In this document: positions 13,257 to 17,143 of the stretch, one piece after another
Position numbering within the stretch: position 1 is the stretch's first letter
Layout of the letters: every line of letters starts with the position of its first letter
Source of the DNA: Nitrospirota bacterium
Lineage (GTDB): Bacteria > Nitrospirota > Thermodesulfovibrionia > Thermodesulfovibrionales > UBA1546
Assembly: GCA_004298625.1 (NCBI GenBank)
Contig: SCSY01000016.1
Coordinates: 1 to 17,143, forward strand
Reading direction: 5' to 3'
Length of the DNA: 17,143 nt
Program-made: the position numbers and the translations under genes
Notes under the pieces: model-generated
The model's database searches: none
What the model was told of the DNA's origin: nothing
What the model saw: the letters and a program-made list of their open reading frames with translations, nothing else

Positions 13257-15864
13257 TCACACCGCAACATTTTTTGTATTTTTTACCGCTTCCGCATGGA
13301 CACGGGTCGTTCCTTCCAACCTTTTTCCCTTTGTGGACTGTCTGCTGACCCTCAGGGCTGCCGGATATATTATAGTTCAATTTCTGCGTTTTGGGAATCT
13401 CCTTTAAAGGCTCTTCTTTTTTCACCTGTATCTTAAAAAGCCTGGTCAATACTTCGATGGAAATCCTGTCGGTCATTTCGGCAAAGACATCGAATGCCTC
13501 TTTTTTGTATTCGGTGAGGGGGTCTCTCTGGCCGTAACCCCTGAGGCCGATGCCTTCTTTAAGATGGTCCATGCCGAGCAGATGATCCTTCCATTGCGTG
13601 TCAACTACCTGAAGCATGACCATCTTTTCTATGTATCTCATCATGTCCCCGCCGAGTTCCGCTTCTTTTTTCTCATAAGCCTCTTTGATTGCGGATATCA
13701 GGGATTCTCTTGCCTCTTCAACGGATTTCGGCGCCAGGGAATAAGTTATGGAAAACATGCCGTATAAAGCATCGTTTAACCCCTTCATATTCCATTCTTC
13801 GGGGTGTTTTCCCTCAGGCAGGTATATAAATGCCAGCTCGTCAACAGCATCTTCGATCATGGAATATATCCTGTCTTTTAACCCTTCGCCATGAAGTATT
13901 TCTCTTCTGAATGAATATATCTCCACTCTCTGCTTATTCATAACGTCGTCATATTCGAGCAGATGTTTTCTTATGTCGAAGTTGTGGGCCTCGACTCTTT
14001 TCTGGGCATTCTCTATCGCCCTCGATACGAGCTTGTTCTCTATCGGCATATCTTCATCCATGCCGAGCCTGTTCATGATTCCTGAAATCCTGTCGGAACC
14101 GAATATCCTCATAAGGTCGTCTTCCAGCGACAAGTAGAATCTCGAAGAGCCCGGGTCTCCCTGCCTGCCTGAGCGCCCCCTCAACTGATTGTCAATTCTT
14201 CTTGCTTCATGCCTTTCCGTGCCGAGGATATGCAGACCCCCGGCGCTCACAACCTTCTCCCTGTTTTCAGCGCATATTTTCTCTGCCTTTAAAAAAGCCT
14301 GCCTATAATCATCTTCGGTATAATCTTTTTTATCCGTTAAAATTTCTCTTGCGAGCCCTTCGGTATTGCCTCCCAGCACTATGTCCGTGCCTCTTCCCGC
14401 CATATTCGTTGCTATTGTCACTGCCCCATTTCTTCCGGCCTGCGCTATTATCTCAGCTTCTTTTTCATGGTATTTTGCATTTAAGACGGAATGCGGTATG
14501 CCCTTTTTCTTCAGCAGGTGGCTCAGTATCTCCGACTTTTCTATTGATATAGTCCCGACAAGCGCCGGCTGGCCCTTTTTATGAAGGTCTTCTATCTCCC
14601 TTATTACCGCGTTGAATTTGCCCTTTTCCGTTTTATATATCATGTCAGGATGGTCTGTTCTTATCATTGGTTTGTTCGTAGGCATTACAAGCACATCGAG
14701 ATTGTATATCTTGCCGAATTCCTCGGCTTCTGTGTCGGCGGTTCCCGTCATTCCTGCGAGTTTGTTATACATCCTGAAATAATTCTGGAATGTGATGGTT
14801 GCGAGGGTCTGGTTTTCGCTCTCTATCTTTACGCCTTCTTTTGCCTCGACCGCCTGATGCAGGCCGTCGGACCAGCGCCTGCCCGGCATCAACCTTCCCG
14901 TAAACTCATCAACAATGATCACCTCGCCGTCTTTGATAATATAATCAACATCTTTTTTGAAAAGGGTATGCGCCTTAAGTCCCTGAAGCACATGATGCAC
15001 CAGTTCTATATTGGCGGGGTCATACAAATTGCCTGAGCCGAGCAGCCTTTCGACCTTTAAGTTGCCTTCATCCGTCAGGATTACCGTCTTTGCCTTTTCG
15101 TCAATTGTGTAATCGGCGTCTCTTTGAAGTTTTGGTATGATCTTGTCTATCTTGTAATACTTGTCCGTTGATTCTTCTGAAGGCCCTGAGATTATAAGCG
15201 GAGTCCTGGCCTCGTCAATAAGGATGCTGTCCACCTCGTCAACTATTGCATAGTTAAGCTCTCTTTGCACATATTGAGATATGTCATATTTCATATTATC
15301 CCTGAGATAATCAAAGCCGAATTCATTATTTGTGCCGTAAGTTATGTCGGAATTATAGGATGCCTGTCTCTGCTCATCCGTCAGCCCGTGAAGAATGACG
15401 CCGACGCTGAGGCCGAGAAAATTGTAAATGGGGCTCATCCAGCGAGCATCCCTTTTTGCAAGATAATCGTTAACAGTGACTATATGGACGCCCTTGCCTT
15501 CGAGGGCATTCAGGTAAACAGGCAGGGTGGCGACAAGGGTCTTTCCTTCGCCTGTTTTCATCTCGGCAATCTTACCTTCATGAAGCACTATGCCGCCCAG
15601 TAGCTGGACGTCAAAATGCCGCATCTTTAAAGTTCTTTTTGAAACCTCTCTCACAACCGCAAAGGCCTCAGGAAGGATAGAGTCGAGCGTCTCTCCGGCT
15701 TCAAGCTTTTTTCTGAACTCCGCAGTCTTGTCTTTCAACCCGGCATCGCTCAGGGCGGCTATCTGCGGTTCGAGCGAGTTTGTTTTTTCAACAATCGGCA
15801 GGAGACGGTTTATTTCTCTCTCATTCTTTGTGCCGAATATTTTTTTAAGTATTCCACTGACCAT
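13249..15864 (-). CDS. secA: Preprotein translocase ATPase SecA
   Basis: This 871-residue motor drives secretory proteins through SecYEG. Nucleotide-binding domain 1 has MKTGEGKTLVATLP (Walker A at 105-110) and IVDEVDSILIDEARTPLIIS (DEVD at 209-212). The preprotein cross-linking domain follows DEARTPLIISGPS. Domain 2 shows TNMAGRGTDIVLGG and RIDNQLRGRSGRQGDPGSS. The C-terminal zinc tail NDPCPCGSGKKYKKCCG (CxCx8CC from Cys855) is the SecB/ribosome-binding motif. Length is slightly below the ~900 of E. coli, within the normal range. ATG 15864 fits the family start (MVSGILKKIFGTKNER); AAAAGG lies directly before it, too close for an ideal ribosome-binding site. It is the first gene of a minus-strand run with the GGDEF and GTPase genes, and is divergent from the secreted RCC1 protein. 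Confidence 0.98.
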   Translation of the reverse strand: MVSGILKKIFGTKNEREINRLLPIVEKTNSLEPQIAALSDAGLKDKTAEFRKKLEAGETLDSILPEAFAVVREVSKRTLKMRHFDVQLLGGIVLHEGKIAEMKTGEGKTLVATLPVYLNALEGKGVHIVTVNDYLAKRDARWMSPIYNFLGLSVGVILHGLTDEQRQASYNSDITYGTNNEFGFDYLRDNMKYDISQYVQRELNYAIVDEVDSILIDEARTPLIISGPSEESTDKYYKIDKIIPKLQRDADYTIDEKAKTVILTDEGNLKVERLLGSGNLYDPANIELVHHVLQGLKAHTLFKKDVDYIIKDGEVIIVDEFTGRLMPGRRWSDGLHQAVEAKEGVKIESENQTLATITFQNYFRMYNKLAGMTGTADTEAEEFGKIYNLDVLVMPTNKPMIRTDHPDMIYKTEKGKFNAVIREIEDLHKKGQPALVGTISIEKSEILSHLLKKKGIPHSVLNAKYHEKEAEIIAQAGRNGAVTIATNMAGRGTDIVLGGNTEGLAREILTDKKDYTEDDYRQAFLKAEKICAENREKVVSAGGLHILGTERHEARRIDNQLRGRSGRQGDPGSSRFYLSLEDDLMRIFGSDRISGIMNRLGMDEDMPIENKLVSRAIENAQKRVEAHNFDIRKHLLEYDDVMNKQRVEIYSFRREILHGEGLKDRIYSMIEDAVDELAFIYLPEGKHPEEWNMKGLNDALYGMFSITYSLAPKSVEEARESLISAIKEAYEKKEAELGGDMMRYIEKMVMLQVVDTQWKDHLLGMDHLKEGIGLRGYGQRDPLTEYKKEAFDVFAEMTDRISIEVLTRLFKIQVKKEEPLKEIPKTQKLNYNISGSPEGQQTVHKGKKVGRNDPCPCGSGKKYKKCCGVNA

Positions 15865-15979
15865 CCTTTTATACTAAATTAAATAAACCTAATATTTCAA
15901 GAATGCCCTATCCAAGGAAATAAGCATAGAAATTGTTATCGTCTGTTTTTCAGTCGTTTAGTTTCACCCCAAATTTCCC

Positions 15980-16009
15980 TTGACACAAAGATTTCCCGAA
16001 TGCTATAAA
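15980..16009 (+). promoter_or_regulatory. Strong sigma70-type promoter for the RCC1-repeat gene
   Basis: A perfect -35 TTGACA (15980-15985), an 18-base spacer and TGC-TATAAA (extended -10, hexamer 16004-16009) predict a transcript start near 16016, leaving a ~55-base leader. ATGCT (16000-16004) and AGCAT (16012-16016) form a small inverted repeat over the -10, a possible operator. This is the best promoter match in the window. Confidence 0.72.
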
Positions 16010-16039
16010 ACAGCATCTTTTCTAAGAAGGAGGATAAAT

Positions 16040-16087
16040 TTGCCTGTAAAAAATCAAAGGAGGGATTATCATGAAAAGGTTACGTAA
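16040..16087 (+). CDS. Possible 15-residue leader peptide overlapping the RCC1 gene start
   Basis: AGAAGGAGG (ending 16033) lies six bases before TTG 16040, which opens a short frame MPVKNQRRDYHEKVT ending at TAA 16085-16087, 17 bases inside the next gene. The frame contains the second Shine-Dalgarno (AAAGGAGGG, 16056-16064) used by ATG 16071. If translated, it would couple or tune initiation of the RCC1 gene. The evidence is only the ribosome-binding site and position; a rare start codon and the short length make this uncertain. Confidence 0.25.
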   Translation: MPVKNQRRDYHEKVT

Positions 16088-17143
16088 TTTGATGAGATTG
16101 TTTTCTGCTACTCGAAACTTTTCGTTAATGGAACATGGAGCATGGAGTTTTCGACTATTGTTCTTGCTGCTTTTCTGTTCTGTTACTATGTTTGTTGCCT
16201 TGCCTTCAGAAGCGGCTACCCCGCAGCAGACAGGAACCGATAACACTTGGGTTTCGGTTTCAGCAGGCTATATTCATAACGATAGCTCTGAAATCAGATA
16301 GGACCTTATGGGCCTGGGGATGGAACTGGGCGGGTCAGTTAGGAGACGGTACAAATACTCTTAGAAACACCCCGCAACAGATAGGAACTGATAACACTTG
16401 GGCTTCAATTGCAGCAGGAGAGTTGCATACCATAGCCCTGAAATCAGACGGCACATTATGGGCCTGGGGATGGAACCAGTTTGGTGAATTAGGAGACGGA
16501 ACAAATACTGATAGAAACACCCCGCAGCAGATAGGAACTGATAACACTTGGGCTTCAATTGCAGCAGGAGCGTTGCATACCATAGCCCTGAAATCAGACG
16601 GGACCTTATGGGCATGGGGGAATAACTGGTTGGGTCAATTAGGAGACGGAACAAATACTGATAGAAACACCCCGCAACAGATAGGAACTGATAACACCTG
16701 GGCTTCAATTTCAGCGGGCTATGTTCATACCATAGCCCTGAAATCAAACGGCACCTTATGGGCCTGGGGATATAACGGGACGGGTCAATTAGGAGACGGA
16801 ACAAATACTGATAGAAACACCCCGCAGCAGATAGGGACTGATAACACTTGGGCTTCAATTTCAGCAGGCTATCTTCATACCATAGCCCTGAAATCAGACA
16901 GGATATTATGGGCCTGGGGATCTAACTGGTACGGTGAATTAGGAGACTGCACATTGGATAGCAGATGGAGCCCTGTTCAAATAACCGGGACATGTGACAC
17001 TGTTCCGCCTGTTATCACCATAACCGGAGTTTCTAACGGTGCAACCTATCAATTCGGCGCGGTTCCGCTGCCGGGGTATACGGTAACGGACAATCTTTCA
17101 GGTGTTGCTTCAAGCAGTGCCAATGATATTAACGATAATGGTG
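16071..17143 (+). CDS. Secreted RCC1-repeat protein, frameshifted in repeat 1, 3' end beyond window
   Basis: ATG 16071 (AAAGGAGGG six bases upstream) begins a long signal peptide, MKRLRNLMRL then a hydrophobic run RLLFLLLFCSVTMFVALPSEA, with likely cleavage at SEA-A. RCC1-type beta-propeller repeats start at once: TPQQTGTDNTWVSVSAGYIH, then units of 50 residues, HTIALKSDGTLWAWGxNxxG plus QLGDGTNTDRNTPQQIGTDN plus TWASISAGxx. One extra base at about 16278-16281 moves the frame, so the initial frame stops at TAG 16299-16301. From there the propeller continues uninterrupted one frame over (TCA at 16294) to the window end. After the fifth unit the sequence changes to DTVPPVITITGVSNGATYQF, which looks like a bacterial Ig-like extracellular domain. 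The frame would be one continuous gene but for the extra base. The gene may be a pseudogene, phase-switched, or carry a sequencing error. Cell-surface or secreted location is likely; the ligand is unknown. Confidence 0.82.
16128..16148. repeat. Heptamer array in the RCC1-gene signal peptide region
   Basis: ATGGAAC, ATGGAGC, ATGGAGT: three heptamers, 21 bases, encoding part of LMEHGAWSF before the hydrophobic core. Confidence 0.65.
16218..16974 (+). repeat. Five tandem ~150-bp RCC1 repeat units
   Basis: The codon for the unit's first His recurs at 16275, 16426, 16576, 16726 and 16876: spacings of 151, 150, 150 and 150 bases. A half unit (16218-16274) precedes the first. Middle units differ at only about one base in seven, with long identical blocks such as the stretch encoding GDGTNTDRNTPQQ. 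The fifth unit decays after LGDC. The antisense strand of this array also looks open, which is a by-product of the repetition. Confidence 0.95.

Noticed and set aside
15865..16070. GEMM-type cyclic-dinucleotide riboswitch before the RCC1 gene
   Set aside because: The predicted leader is only about 55 bases and lacks the conserved GEMM core, so the link to the nearby GGDEF gene is not supported by an RNA element here.
16135..16300. Start of the RCC1 protein at ATG 16135 in the propeller frame, avoiding a frameshift
   Set aside because: That frame gives a Cys-rich sequence with no repeat similarity before 16280. The other frame has a proper signal peptide and a half repeat (TPQQTGTDNTW) that matches the consensus.
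16290..16305. Programmed frameshifting at AGA TAG
   Set aside because: The frame already departs from the repeat consensus about 20 bases before the stop, and no slippery sequence is present. A plain one-base insertion explains the data.
16335..16858. Open frames on the minus strand across the RCC1 array, giving repetitive Cys/Tyr-rich proteins
   Set aside because: They are complementary shadows of the 150-bp repeats, a multiple of three, so any stop-free unit stays stop-free. The plus-strand RCC1 repeats match a known family.
16218..16974. Diversity-generating retroelement target or CRISPR-like array
   Set aside because: No reverse transcriptase, template repeat or Cas gene is visible. Units are 150-bp coding repeats without spacers.

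Overview
The window is a bacterial chromosome segment of moderate G+C, densely packed, with 16 protein-coding features, no rRNA or tRNA, no CRISPR array and no recognisable transposase. No gene-free stretch reaches 300 bases; the longest are 15865-16070, 6890-7065 and 7426-7598. The gene types (LemA with two TPM-domain proteins, an MglA-family GTPase beginning MALFNYATKEITLKIVYYGP, a Rickettsia/Aquifex-type Dcd, a GAF-GGDEF protein, very large secreted repeat proteins) suggest a Gram-negative-type anaerobe or sediment/groundwater lineage. Nitrospirota (Thermodesulfovibrionia-like) is my best guess, with a deltaproteobacterial lineage as the alternative. This is an inference from protein style, not from a marker gene.

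Layout. 1-853 (minus): start of proC and yggS, overlapping as ATGA. 888-1948 (plus): rnc and an ArsR-type regulator, divergent from yggS. 1954-7425 (minus): an AddB-like PD-(D/E)XK nuclease, two TPM-domain membrane proteins, lemA and a small helical protein. 7599-10457 (plus): dcd, pyrF, a probable terminator, then trpE. 10454-15864 (minus): secA, a degenerate-receiver/GAF/GGDEF protein and an MglA-family GTPase with a long tail, tightly packed in that transcription order. 15980-17143 (plus): a strong promoter driving a secreted RCC1-repeat protein that runs off the right edge and carries a one-base frameshift in its first repeat.

Most interesting points. (1) The GGDEF protein has Ser at the position of the guanine-contacting Asp (GHLVGS in place of GHxxGD). 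This is the hallmark reported for hybrid promiscuous (Hypr) GGDEF enzymes that make 3',3'-cGAMP. It sits beside an MglA-type polarity/gliding GTPase, and its receiver domain has lost the phospho-acceptor Asp. (2) Dcd has Ser where the family has its catalytic Glu. (3) Short tandem heptamer or octamer arrays lie inside or next to at least five genes (proC, yggS twice, dcd leader, trpE twice, the RCC1 gene), as an in-frame length polymorphism would. (4) The RCC1 protein is built of nearly identical 150-bp units whose differences cluster at two short spots, and the frameshift is measurable as a 151-bp unit among 150-bp units.

The housekeeping genes (rnc, secA, pyrF, dcd, trpE, proC) look ordinary apart from the Dcd substitution and the inserted repeats.
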